Source: Streptomyces davaonensis JCM 4913
GTDB taxonomy: Bacteria; Actinomycetota; Actinomycetes; Streptomycetales; Streptomycetaceae
Reading direction: 5' to 3'
Length of the DNA: 64,000 nucleotides
NCBI RefSeq assembly: GCF_000349325.1
Contig: NC_020504.1
Span: 496,001 to 560,000, forward strand
Positions 8,661 to 15,919 of the stretch are shown here, piece by piece. Position 1 is the stretch's first letter. Each line of letters begins with the position of its first letter. Under the pieces are notes generated by a model that was given only the letters and a program-made list of their open reading frames with translations, did no database searches and was not told the origin of the DNA. The translations under genes were made by a program, and so were the position numbers.

Positions 8661-9917
8661 CGCGTTCCAGTCGGCGTTCGCCGTCCAGCCGCAGTCAGGG
8701 TTCTTGCATACGAACAGTTCTTGACTCTCTCGGCTGCCGGGAACGGTGAGTCCGCAGGCGGAGCATCGCTGGGAGGTGTGGGGGGCGGGGACCTTGACGA
8801 GCCGGCCGCCGTAGCGGGCGGTCTTGTACGTCAGCATCGTCACGGTCCGCCCCCAGGCCTCTTGGGCGATGGAGCGGTTGAGTCCGGCCTTCGCCCTGGC
8901 CCCGTTGCGCAGGAATACTCCTGCGCTTTCGGGGTCGGGCCTGGGCGCGGGGGTTTTGGTCATGCCGAGGATGTTGAGCTGTTCGACCACCAGCACGCCG
9001 TAGGTGCGGGCGAGGTAGGTGGTCGTCTTGTGCTGCCAGTCAAGGGCTCGTCGCGTGGCTTTTGCTCGGAGCTGCTTGATCTGGTCGTAGGTGTGCTGCA
9101 AGCGGCTGGAGGTCTTCTCCCCCTTCTTGCGGAAGGACTTCTGATGCGCGGCCTGCCGCTCCAGCTTGAGGAGCTTGGCCTTCTCCTTCCCGGTGAGCCA
9201 CTTGTCGCGGTCGGCAGTGCCGTCCGGCAGCCGCGGCCGACGCCCGTGGTCCTGGTGGTCCTTGTTGGACAGGGCGAGGGGGATGTTCACCCCGGTGTCG
9301 ATGCCGACTTCCGGCCCCTTGTGCGGTTCGGGCTCGTCTTCCAAGATCTGGACGCGGAAGGCGATGTGCCAGCCGTTCGCTTCCTGCACGAGGCGGGCGC
9401 CGGTGATCCGGTTCTCCTTGTCAGCCCGCTTGCCCACCGGGAGGTCTGTGGTCCAGCGGAAGCGGACCCGGCCCACCCTGGGAATGTTGACCATGCCCCA
9501 CCGGCGGTGCACGCGGACGATGTTCAGGTCCCGGCCCTGCGGGATGTCCACGGACATCGACGAGCGGAAGCGGCCCTTATAGTTCGGCTCGTCGGCCCGG
9601 CCTTCCCAGCAGTTCACCCAGGCGCGCAGGTACGTCTTCAAGACGGCCTGCGCGGCCTGTGCGGGGAGGATGGCGAGGTAATCGAGGTCCTTGCGGGCCT
9701 GCCGGATCGCCGCATCAGCGACAGACAGCTTCGTGTCGCTCTTCGGCGTCATCTGCCACCAGGAGTGCAGACAGTTCCACAGGGTACGGGCCGCATGCGC
9801 CTGGTCATCGATGAGCCGGATCTCGGCAGGGCTCAGCGCCAGCCGGGCGCGATGCCCGAACTGCCGCTTCAGCAAACCGAGTTCACTCACTACGATCACT
9901 CTACGCTCTTGGTTCAT
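8547..9917 (-). CDS. tnpB: IS605-type TnpB, RNA-guided nuclease
   Basis: A full-length 456-residue TnpB. The RuvC-like active site is complete: D207 in GIDTGVNIPL, E312 in VVEQLNI and D416 in NADWNAARN. The zinc ribbon with two CxxC-like pairs (CSAC and CKNPDC) lies between the second and third catalytic residues. TnpB cuts DNA next to a target-adjacent motif using the omega RNA and helps keep the IS in place. The start MNQERRVIVVSEL was chosen because related Streptomyces proteins begin there. Its ATG shares bases with the ATG of tnpA (CATG), so the two genes diverge from one overlapping start site. Confidence 0.93.
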   Translation of the reverse strand: MNQERRVIVVSELGLLKRQFGHRARLALSPAEIRLIDDQAHAARTLWNCLHSWWQMTPKSDTKLSVADAAIRQARKDLDYLAILPAQAAQAVLKTYLRAWVNCWEGRADEPNYKGRFRSSMSVDIPQGRDLNIVRVHRRWGMVNIPRVGRVRFRWTTDLPVGKRADKENRITGARLVQEANGWHIAFRVQILEDEPEPHKGPEVGIDTGVNIPLALSNKDHQDHGRRPRLPDGTADRDKWLTGKEKAKLLKLERQAAHQKSFRKKGEKTSSRLQHTYDQIKQLRAKATRRALDWQHKTTTYLARTYGVLVVEQLNILGMTKTPAPRPDPESAGVFLRNGARAKAGLNRSIAQEAWGRTVTMLTYKTARYGGRLVKVPAPHTSQRCSACGLTVPGSRESQELFVCKNPDCGWTANADWNAARNILHLYRIGHVVVEVPAAGRRGRRAGKTVKPVTAR

Positions 9918-10347
9918 GGCACCACGCTGGAACCCGAACCCGGACGTACGCACTGGCCGTCATGTGGTCTACAACCTGCACGCGCATTTGGTGTTCGCCA
10001 CCAACTACCGACGCAAGGCATTCACGGACGAGATGCTGACTCGCTGCGAAGAGATCATGCGAGAGGTCTGCACGGACTTCGAAGCGGACCTCAAGCAGTT
10101 CAACGGTGAAGAGGATCACGTACACCTGCTCGTGCACTACCCGCCGAAAGTCCAACTCTCCAAGCTGGTCAACTCCCTCAAGGGCATCTCCGCCCGCTTG
10201 CTGCGCAAGGACTACGACGCGCACGTGCGCCGGTACCTGTGGGGCGGGCACGTTTGGTCTGGCTCGTACTTCGCCGGAAGCTGCGGCGGGGCGCCTGTGA
10301 CCGTCGTACAGCAGTACATCGAGCGGCAGAAACGCCCCGTGGGATGA
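9916..10347 (+). CDS. tnpA: IS200-type TnpA, Y1 HUH transposase
   Basis: A full-length 143-residue single-strand transposase. The HUH metal-binding motif is in EDHVHLLV (H68 and H70) and the catalytic tyrosine is in VVQQYIERQ (Y134). The residues GLKGISARLL-like helix and WGGHVWSGSYF are also typical. It excises and inserts the element as single-stranded circles using the subterminal hairpins. It is transcribed divergently from tnpB; the two ATG codons overlap within the same CATG. With all catalytic residues present it is probably functional. Confidence 0.93.
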   Translation: MAPRWNPNPDVRTGRHVVYNLHAHLVFATNYRRKAFTDEMLTRCEEIMREVCTDFEADLKQFNGEEDHVHLLVHYPPKVQLSKLVNSLKGISARLLRKDYDAHVRRYLWGGHVWSGSYFAGSCGGAPVTVVQQYIERQKRPVG

Positions 10348-10479
10348 GCTGAACAGTGCAGACCCGTGCTTCGCTGCGGGTCACACCCATTTTGAGATGG
10401 CCTTCACCCCCGGCGTAAACGCCGGAGCGCTGGCCAAGATCAAAGGTAGATCGCTGGTGCGACGTCCGACCGACCGCGC

Positions 10480-10857
10480 CTACGGGTGCGCGTCCGTGAT
10501 CGCGATGACCTCGTCGAGGCGGTCCAGGGCGGTCTGCAGGTCGTCGACCTTGGCCTGGATACGGTCGCGCTCGGCGCGCAGCATGGCTCGTTGCTCGGCG
10601 TCGGTGTGCCCGGTGTCCCAGCATGGAAGGAGTTCCGCGATCCTTCGGCTGGTCAGACCGGCGGCGAACATCTGCTGGAAGAAGCGCACCAGGGTGACGG
10701 TGTCCTGCCGGTAGAGGCGCTGGCCGGACGGGCTGCGCTCCGCAATGAGCAGCCCCTGCTGCTCGTAGTAGCGCACGGCGCGTACCGAGACGCCGGCGCC
10801 CCGTGCCACCTCGCCGATGCGGACCAGCCGCTCGGCCGCAGCCTCCGTGACGGTCAT
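10480..10857 (-). CDS. MerR-family transcriptional regulator
   Basis: A 125-residue MerR protein with the N-terminal winged HTH (RIGEVARGAGVSVRAVRYYEQQGLL, residues about 12-40), the second DNA contact region (RSPSGQRLYRQD) and a C-terminal coiled coil for dimerisation (about 80-120). It lacks metal-binding cysteines of the ZntR/CueR type. There is one Cys in LLPCWDTG, so a small organic ligand or redox signal is more likely. The start at MTVTEAAAE fits the family better than an upstream ATG. It diverges from the SDR gene and a MerR-type promoter lies between them. Confidence 0.9.
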   Translation of the reverse strand: MTVTEAAAERLVRIGEVARGAGVSVRAVRYYEQQGLLIAERSPSGQRLYRQDTVTLVRFFQQMFAAGLTSRRIAELLPCWDTGHTDAEQRAMLRAERDRIQAKVDDLQTALDRLDEVIAITDAHP

Positions 10858-10893
10858 GGTGATTCCTCTCGCCCCGGTCCTGACGGCCAGCAC

Positions 10894-10924
10894 TTGCCTC
10901 TGACGCTGGCGTCAGGTTTTAGCG
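10894..10924 (+). promoter_or_regulatory. MerR-type promoter with 19-bp spacer and central dyad, driving the SDR gene
   Basis: A -35 element TTGCCT (10894-10899) and a -10 element TTAGCG (10919-10924) are separated by 19 bp, the long spacer used by MerR-controlled promoters. The spacer contains a perfect dyad CTGACGC / GCGTCAG around TG (10900-10915). The expected transcription start falls about 10931-10933, at or next to the SDR ATG, so the transcript is probably leaderless. Confidence 0.75.
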
Positions 10925-10932
10925 TACCGGGC

Positions 10933-11661
10933 ATGGACATCAACAACTCCGTCGCCCTTGTCACGGGAGCCAACCGCGGCCTGGGCCGCGCCTTCGCCCA
11001 GCGCCTGCTCGAACGGGGCGCCCACAAGGTCTACGCGACGGCCCGCCGACCGGAGACCGTGGACCTGCCCGGGGTCGAGGCGCTGCCCCTCGACATCGCC
11101 GATCCCGCGTCCGTGAGGGCCGCCGCCGAGGCCGCCCCGGACGTCTCGCTACTCATCAACAACGCGGGAATCAATACGGGGACCGACCTGGTCACCGGTT
11201 CGCTGGACGCGGTGCGGCACGAGCTGGAGACCAACATGTTCGGCCACCTGGGAATGATCCGGGAGTTCGCGCCGGCGCTCGCCGGGAACGGCGGGGGCGC
11301 GATCGTCAACGTCCTCTCCGCCATGTCGTGGTTCGGGGGCAAGGGCGCCAATGCCTACCACCTGACCAAGGCCGCCGCCTGGGCCATGACCAACGGCGTC
11401 CGCCTGGAGCTCGCCGAGCAGGGCACGCTCGTCACAGCAGTACACCTCGGCCTGGCCGACACCGACATGGCGGCGGGCTGGCCCGTGGACAAGATCGCTC
11501 CGTCGGACCTGGCCGACGCGGCGCTCGACGGTGTCGAGGCGGGCTCCGCCGAGGTCCTCGCCGACCAATGGAGTCGGGACGTCAAGTCCCGGCTGCCGCT
11601 GACGCCGGAAGAGTTCAACGCCGCGATGGACCGCGCCCTGGCGGCGCTGATGGCGGCCTGA
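10933..11661 (+). CDS. Short-chain dehydrogenase/reductase under MerR control
   Basis: A 242-residue classical SDR: TGANRGLG cofactor loop, LDIADPA, NNAGIN, catalytic Ser in NVLSAMSW and YHLTK as the YxxxK pair. It should be an NAD(P)-dependent oxidoreductase in the cytoplasm. The pairing with a divergent MerR activator is common in Streptomyces and suggests induction by a toxic carbonyl or drug-like compound. No Shine-Dalgarno is visible before the ATG, and the MerR-type promoter would start transcription at the ATG itself, so leaderless translation is likely. Confidence 0.9.
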   Translation: MDINNSVALVTGANRGLGRAFAQRLLERGAHKVYATARRPETVDLPGVEALPLDIADPASVRAAAEAAPDVSLLINNAGINTGTDLVTGSLDAVRHELETNMFGHLGMIREFAPALAGNGGGAIVNVLSAMSWFGGKGANAYHLTKAAAWAMTNGVRLELAEQGTLVTAVHLGLADTDMAAGWPVDKIAPSDLADAALDGVEAGSAEVLADQWSRDVKSRLPLTPEEFNAAMDRALAALMAA

Positions 11662-11729
11662 GGGGCCCTCGAGCCGCGCTGACTTCGGTGTGTTGCTTCT
11701 TACCGCCGGTCAATTAAGACTCCGTCCGC

Positions 11730-12243
11730 AGTTGTGGATCTTCATGTTGTGGCCTCGCGTCGGCGGTAGTGGCAGTCGCGGGCGCGGGCGGGGTGTTCGC
11801 GGTGCTCGTCGGCACGGATGACGGCCAGGAAAGCGTGGGCGAGCATCGCGAGGGTCACCCAGCGCAGCCAGGGAGTACGGCGGCGGACCTGGTGCTCGTC
11901 CAGTCCGGCGAGGCCCTTGCTGGCCTGGAAGGTCTACTCGACCCTCCAGCGGATTCCGGCGACGCGGACCTGGGCGGGCAGCGGTAATAGGCCGCCTCGC
12001 CGGTAGTGCGGTCGCGGCGGATCAACAGCTGGCAGTCCGCGAACGAACTTCCCTACCCGACGCCGGGGTTCAGAACAGGCGAGCCGCCCGGCTATGCGCT
12101 CCATCAGCTCCTCGAACTCCTCGTCCCAACGGGCAGGGCCTACGCCGTGGCCTACGGCTACCGTCTGATCTTCTGTCCTCACACCCGATGATCACCGGTG
12201 GGCGCACCCGTCGGAACCACCTCAACTTCCAAGATCCACAACT
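11730..12243 (-). mobile_element. Internally deleted IS701-like element with intact 13-bp terminal repeats
   Basis: Perfect inverted repeats AGTTGTGGATCTT (11730-11742) and AAGATCCACAACT (12231-12243) bound a 514-bp unit. Inside, the minus strand holds both ends of a DDE transposase. The N-terminus (TVAVGHGVGPARWDEEFEELMERIAG and EPRRRVGKFVRG) comes first, then a jump to the C-terminus (FQASKGLAGLDEHQVRRR and TLAMLAHAFLAVIRADE). About 800 bp of the middle is gone. Such a unit cannot move itself but could be mobilised by an intact relative elsewhere. No clear target-site duplication was found. Confidence 0.7.
11756..12182 (-). pseudogene. IS701-type transposase, N- and C-terminal ends fused by deletion
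   Basis: The ATG-initiated N-terminus covers about 40 recognisable residues, then the sequence passes into the C-terminal part in shifted frames, ending shortly before the left inverted repeat. The catalytic DDE region is missing. It is a non-functional remnant inside the short element described above. Confidence 0.7.
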
Positions 12244-12342
12244 ACGGCTGGAGCATTAGGCTGGTTTGCCAAAACAGCAAGATTCCGCGCCAATCCTTGG
12301 GCGGCTCGCAAGACTGAGGGCATGCCGACACAAGGAGCCTCG

Positions 12343-12969
12343 ATGAGCACCACCGATGCGGTCGCTTTCTGGGATGGCGTCTACGCGGCCCGAGGGGTGG
12401 CCGACGGCCCCCAGCCAAATGCTCGCCTCACCGAGACGGTGGCCGACCTGCCGCCCGGTGACGCGTTGGACCTCGGCTGCGGCAACGGCGGCGACGCGCT
12501 GTGGCTCGCCCGCCAGGAGTGGCGGGTCACAGCCGTCGACATCTCGGCGGTGGCGGTGGAGCGGCTCGCTGCCCTCGCCCGCTCACACGGCCTGGGCGAG
12601 CGCGTGACGGCGGTGCGGCACGACTTGCAGGAGTCTTTCCCGTCCGGCGAATTCGACCTGATCTGCGCCTTCTACCTGCACACCCCCTTCGACCTGGACC
12701 GGTCAGCGGTCCTGCGCTCGGCCGCGCACGCACTGCGCGCGGGCGGGCGACTGCTGGTCGTCGACCACGGCTCGGCCGCGCCGTGGTCGTGGAACCAGGA
12801 CCCCGACATTCACTATCCGAGCCCGCGGGAAGTCGCCGCAGAGATCGGTCTGGACCCGGACATGTGGACGGTCGAGCGGGCCGACGTCCTTCGTCGCATC
12901 GCGACGGGACCGGGCGGGCGCACCGCCGAGGTCACCGACCACATCCTCCTCATCCGCCGGACGACCTGA
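12343..12969 (+). CDS. Class I SAM-dependent methyltransferase
   Basis: A 208-residue Rossmann methyltransferase with motif I LDLGCGNGGDALWLA (about residues 43-57), the acidic motif II end AVDIS and motif IV FDLICAFYLHTP. The layout resembles TehB/thiopurine-type small-molecule methyltransferases. The ATG at 12343 is preferred over the one at 12322 because AAGGAG lies 5-6 nt before it. A DinB-like gene follows 36 bp downstream on the same strand, suggesting co-transcription. The substrate is unknown. Confidence 0.87.
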   Translation: MSTTDAVAFWDGVYAARGVADGPQPNARLTETVADLPPGDALDLGCGNGGDALWLARQEWRVTAVDISAVAVERLAALARSHGLGERVTAVRHDLQESFPSGEFDLICAFYLHTPFDLDRSAVLRSAAHALRAGGRLLVVDHGSAAPWSWNQDPDIHYPSPREVAAEIGLDPDMWTVERADVLRRIATGPGGRTAEVTDHILLIRRTT

Positions 12970-13005
12970 CTCCGCGGCCGGCCCTGCGAAGGCAAGGAGA
13001 CCCCC

Positions 13006-13497
13006 ATGCCCAACACCACCCGCCGCCGCGACACCCCACCACCCCGGACCGCGAACAGCGAGATCGAGGTCCTGCGCGGATTCCTCGACTACCTCCGGAC
13101 GTCGATCGCCGCGAAGGTCGACGGCGCCCCCGAACCGCAGGTGCGCACGGCCGGAGTGCCGTCGGGTACGAACCTGCTCGGCCTGCTCAACCACCTGACC
13201 TTCGTCGAGCGCGCCATGTTCCTCGGGGACGAAGTCACCAACTGGAAAGCGACGTTCAAGGCCGCGCCGACGGACAGCGTGGCCGATGTCGTGGCCCGCT
13301 ATCGAGAGGTGGTCCAGCGCGCGAACACCGTGCTCGACACGTGCACCGACCTCGGCGCACCACTCCCCCGACCACAGCAGGACCGCGCCGCTCCCAGCGT
13401 CCGCTGGGCACTCACCCACATGATCGAGGAAACCGGCCGTCACGCGGGCCACGCGGACATCCTCCGCGAGCTGATCGACGGCTCGACCGGGCGCTGA
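13006..13497 (+). CDS. DinB-superfamily protein (DUF664/mycothiol-dependent type)
   Basis: A 163-residue four-helix-bundle protein of the DinB/DUF664 family. The likely metal-binding histidines are in LLNHLTFVE and in the C-terminal pair within HMIEETGRHAGHAD. Members in actinobacteria act as mycothiol- or bacillithiol-like thiol S-transferases in detoxification. An RBS (AAGGAG) precedes the ATG. It sits after the methyltransferase in what looks like a small detoxification operon. Confidence 0.88.
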   Translation: MPNTTRRRDTPPPRTANSEIEVLRGFLDYLRTSIAAKVDGAPEPQVRTAGVPSGTNLLGLLNHLTFVERAMFLGDEVTNWKATFKAAPTDSVADVVARYREVVQRANTVLDTCTDLGAPLPRPQQDRAAPSVRWALTHMIEETGRHAGHADILRELIDGSTGR

Positions 13498-13603
13498 TCC
13501 AACGCCGGTTGGTCAGTCACCGCCGAGCCGTTGCCGCCCAGCCCGCCTCGTAGAAGCTCCAGCGCTCTTGCCGATCTGCGAACAAAGGCGGACACTCCGG
13601 ACC

Positions 13604-13981
13604 GTGAACCTCGTGACCCAGGTATTCGCCGTCATCGCGGCCCTGACCCACATCGTCGTCGGAACCCTGGAACGGTTCTTCTACGACCGTCCTGCGGTCC
13701 GCATCTTCCTCACGACCTCTGCCGCCGACGCACCCGAAGTCACCCTGTGGCGCTCAGGGGTCGCCGCCTACAACGTCCTCCTCGGCCTCGGCCTCGTCGC
13801 TGGGGTCACGGCCCTGCACACCGGCGATGTCACCGTCGGCCGCACCCTGATCATTTATCTCTGCGCGTTCCTGATCGCCTCCGCGATCATCTTCGTCGTC
13901 TCTTTCCCGCGCCTGTGGCGCGGCGCCCTGGGCCAAGGCCTGCCGCCCGCGCTGGCGCTGCTCGCGACGCCTCTGTTCTGA
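13604..13981 (+). CDS. DUF1304-family small membrane protein
   Basis: About 125 residues with four hydrophobic helices and the family landmarks H..E..F (LTHIVVGTLERFFY), a short loop, then AAYNVLLGLGL. This pattern fits DUF1304, integral membrane proteins of unknown function. A GTG start at 13604 (VNLVTQVFAVIAALTH) places the first helix at the N-terminus; the longer in-frame ATG would add a polar, charged extension and is less likely. Spacing suggests it follows the DinB gene in the same transcript. Confidence 0.7.
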   Translation: MNLVTQVFAVIAALTHIVVGTLERFFYDRPAVRIFLTTSAADAPEVTLWRSGVAAYNVLLGLGLVAGVTALHTGDVTVGRTLIIYLCAFLIASAIIFVVSFPRLWRGALGQGLPPALALLATPLF

Positions 13982-14027
13982 ACGGAGGCCGTCGTCGCAA
14001 TCGGGTGGCTCCCGGATACGGGAGACT

Positions 14028-14711
14028 GTGCACGTGCCCCTTCCCAACTCGCTTGCCACAGCCGAAGAGATACACACTCACCTCGTCGACCAGCTCAACC
14101 TCGCGCTCCGCCGGCCCGGGATGTTCGGCGGCGAGATGGCTCTTCGGATCCTGATCGATCACCTGCTGTTCGTTGAACGTCAGCCCGAGGCAATCGATCA
14201 GCAGCAGCGAGAGTGGGAAGACCGCGGGCTCTGGACCTCTATCGGCGTGGCCGGGGCCTTCTGCGACCTGATACCGGGACGGAACTACGAGTACGGCATG
14301 GCTTCGGTGTACGCCGAGTTCGCGCAGCGGCGTGGCTGGCTCAAGCCGGACGAGGTGCTCGCAGCGGGAGCGTACGACGCCCTCAGAGGTCGTGTGCGGC
14401 AGTGGGCCGCGGAGGACCGCACGTGGCCGGACGTGACGGTGGAGTTCGGTGCTCCCTCAGTGCTGTTCGGAGGGAGTAATCCGTTGTACGGGAAGACGCT
14501 TGGCTACCTCAGCGAGGATCCGACGCAGCCGATGGTTGTCTTCCATCTGTGGAACGGCACCGCGTCCGAGACCGACTCGTGGCCGCCCGACCACGAGCAA
14601 CCCCTCCTTCTCGCGGTGCGCTTCGGCGAGGGGCCGTTCCGGCGGTCCTTCACCTTCACGCCGGAGGGAGAGCGGAGGAAGCCGCAGCAGACGTCGCCCG
14701 AGTGTGGTTGA
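14028..14711 (+). CDS. Conserved hypothetical protein
   Basis: A 227-residue soluble protein, not recognised as a named family. Visible features are a leading EEIHTHLVDQLNLALRRPGMFGGE stretch that resembles small proteins of the GH/MmcB-like hypothetical type, a repeated W/G pattern, and VVFHLWNGTASETDSWPPDH near the C-terminus. There is no signal peptide or membrane segment. Start GTG follows GGAG. A second GTG two codons later is also possible. Its stop overlaps the -35 of the next promoter. Confidence 0.7.
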   Translation: MHVPLPNSLATAEEIHTHLVDQLNLALRRPGMFGGEMALRILIDHLLFVERQPEAIDQQQREWEDRGLWTSIGVAGAFCDLIPGRNYEYGMASVYAEFAQRRGWLKPDEVLAAGAYDALRGRVRQWAAEDRTWPDVTVEFGAPSVLFGGSNPLYGKTLGYLSEDPTQPMVVFHLWNGTASETDSWPPDHEQPLLLAVRFGEGPFRRSFTFTPEGERRKPQQTSPECG

Positions 14712-14738
14712 CCCTCGACCTTGTGAAGGGTTCAGAGT
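14708..14738 (+). promoter_or_regulatory. Probable MerR-type autoregulated promoter
   Basis: TTGACC (14708-14713) and CAGAGT (14733-14738) lie 19 bp apart. The spacer holds an imperfect dyad ACCCTC...GAAGGGT. This long-spacer arrangement is typical of promoters bound by MerR proteins, and the gene 20 bp downstream encodes one. Transcription would start about 12 nt before its ATG. Confidence 0.6.
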
Positions 14739-14757
14739 TCAGGGCGTGGAGAACGAC

Positions 14758-15825
14758 ATGCGCAGCATTGGCGAGATGGCCCGCGACAGCGGCTTGGGCG
14801 TGAGCGCCCTGCGGTTCTACGACCGTGCCGGTGTGCTGGTCCCGGCCTGGGTGGATCCGGTGAGCGGTTATCGGTGGTACGAACCCGAGCAGCTCGACGA
14901 GGCCCGGTTGCTGGCCCGCCTGCGCCGGGCCGGGATGCCCCTTGCGGACATCCGGCTGGTGCTGGCCAGTTGGTCCGGCCCGGACACCGATCTGGTCCGT
15001 GAACTGCTCAAGGCACACCTGCGCCGCCTGCAACAGGGACTGTCCGATGCCCGCATCGAATTCTCCGCGCTCCGAGCACTACTCGATCATCGGGAGAATG
15101 ACATGACTTCGCTGCGCACCGCCACCGTCCGACTCTCCGTCGCCGCGCCCGAGTTGGCAGCCGCACTGGACACGGTCCGGTTCGCGGCGAGTACCGATCC
15201 GGACCTACCGATGCTCGGCGCGGTCCTGTTCGACATCGAGGGCGAGAGCCTCCACGTCGTGGCCACCGACCGGTATCGCATGGCTGTCGCGCAGGCGGGT
15301 GTCGACGGGCACGACGGGAACCGTGTGCAGGTCATCGTCCCCACACCGCTCGTTGACGCGATGCGGGCGCTGTTGGACGGCGTAGGACCCGTGCGGCTCT
15401 CCGTCGACGGTGACCGTGTGACGCTGGAGGCTGGGGACAGGCAGGCGGCCGGTCAGTGCCTCAACCACGACTTCCCGGACTACCGGCGTCTCCTCCCCCA
15501 GTCCGCGGAGCGCCGCACCGTCGTCGAGGTGGCGGACTTCCGCAAGGCCCTGGAGACCGGTCCTGTCCGTTCCGGAGAGGGGGCAGCGCACGACCTCAGC
15601 GTGCTCAGCGTGGAGGATGGCGGCACGGTGGCCCTCTGCGCCGACGGTCAGGACGCCCCGAACCGCGTCGCGGTCAACCGTGAGTTCCTGCTGGACGCAC
15701 TGGACGCCGGAGCCCGGGACCGACTGATTCTGGAGGTCAGCGCTCCCACCGCACCCATCGCGCTCCGCCGGCCCGACGACGAGGGCACCTTCTCGATCCT
15801 GATGCCCGTCCGCCTGGAGGACTGA
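14758..15825 (+). CDS. MerR-type DNA-binding domain fused to DNA polymerase III beta-clamp domains
   Basis: A 355-residue fusion. Residues about 1-70 are a MerR winged HTH (SIGEMARDSGLGVSALRFYD, then PVSGYRWYEPEQ), followed by a dimerisation helix to about 112. Residues about 118-355 match the second and third domains of the DnaN sliding clamp (LPMLGAVLFDIEGESLHVVATDRYRMAV, then FPDYRRLLP and ending FSILMPVRLED). The first clamp domain is absent and the MerR part stands in its place. Such fusions are seen in Streptomyces. Here the clamp fold is probably a ligand- or partner-binding module and not a replication clamp. Confidence 0.88.
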   Translation: MRSIGEMARDSGLGVSALRFYDRAGVLVPAWVDPVSGYRWYEPEQLDEARLLARLRRAGMPLADIRLVLASWSGPDTDLVRELLKAHLRRLQQGLSDARIEFSALRALLDHRENDMTSLRTATVRLSVAAPELAAALDTVRFAASTDPDLPMLGAVLFDIEGESLHVVATDRYRMAVAQAGVDGHDGNRVQVIVPTPLVDAMRALLDGVGPVRLSVDGDRVTLEAGDRQAAGQCLNHDFPDYRRLLPQSAERRTVVEVADFRKALETGPVRSGEGAAHDLSVLSVEDGGTVALCADGQDAPNRVAVNREFLLDALDAGARDRLILEVSAPTAPIALRRPDDEGTFSILMPVRLED

Positions 15826-15831
15826 CGGTCC

Positions 15832-15900
15832 GTCCGTCAGCCCCTGATCCGGCTCGCCCTGACTCATCGGATGCGGCTGCCGGATCAGGGTCTGACGGAC
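15832..15900. terminator. Long bidirectional terminator-like hairpin
   Basis: A 22-bp stem with a single mismatch (9 bp GTCCGTCAG/CTGACGGAC plus 12 bp CCCTGATCCGGC/GCCGGATCAGGG) and a 25-nt loop sits exactly between two convergent genes. It can terminate transcription from both sides. Confidence 0.75.
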
Positions 15901-15919
15901 TCATTGGCCGACGCCGGTC

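Larger units (their letters stand above)
8501..10438 (-). mobile_element. IS200/IS605-family element with divergent tnpA and tnpB
   Basis: The element has no terminal inverted repeats, as expected for the family, but both ends carry subterminal hairpins. The tnpA-side end has GACCCG/CGGGTC (about 10359-10380) and CCGGCG/CGCCGG around TAAA (about 10412-10427). The tnpB-side end has an imperfect C-rich/G-rich hairpin ending in TTCAA (8501-8505 on the plus strand as TTGAA). Read in tnpB orientation, the left flank ends in TTTGAT (10439-10444), which contains TTGAT, the known target motif of ISDra2. Boundaries are therefore set immediately inside TTGAT and at TTCAA. The size (about 1.9 kb) fits. 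Both genes are intact, so the element may be active. Confidence 0.75.
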
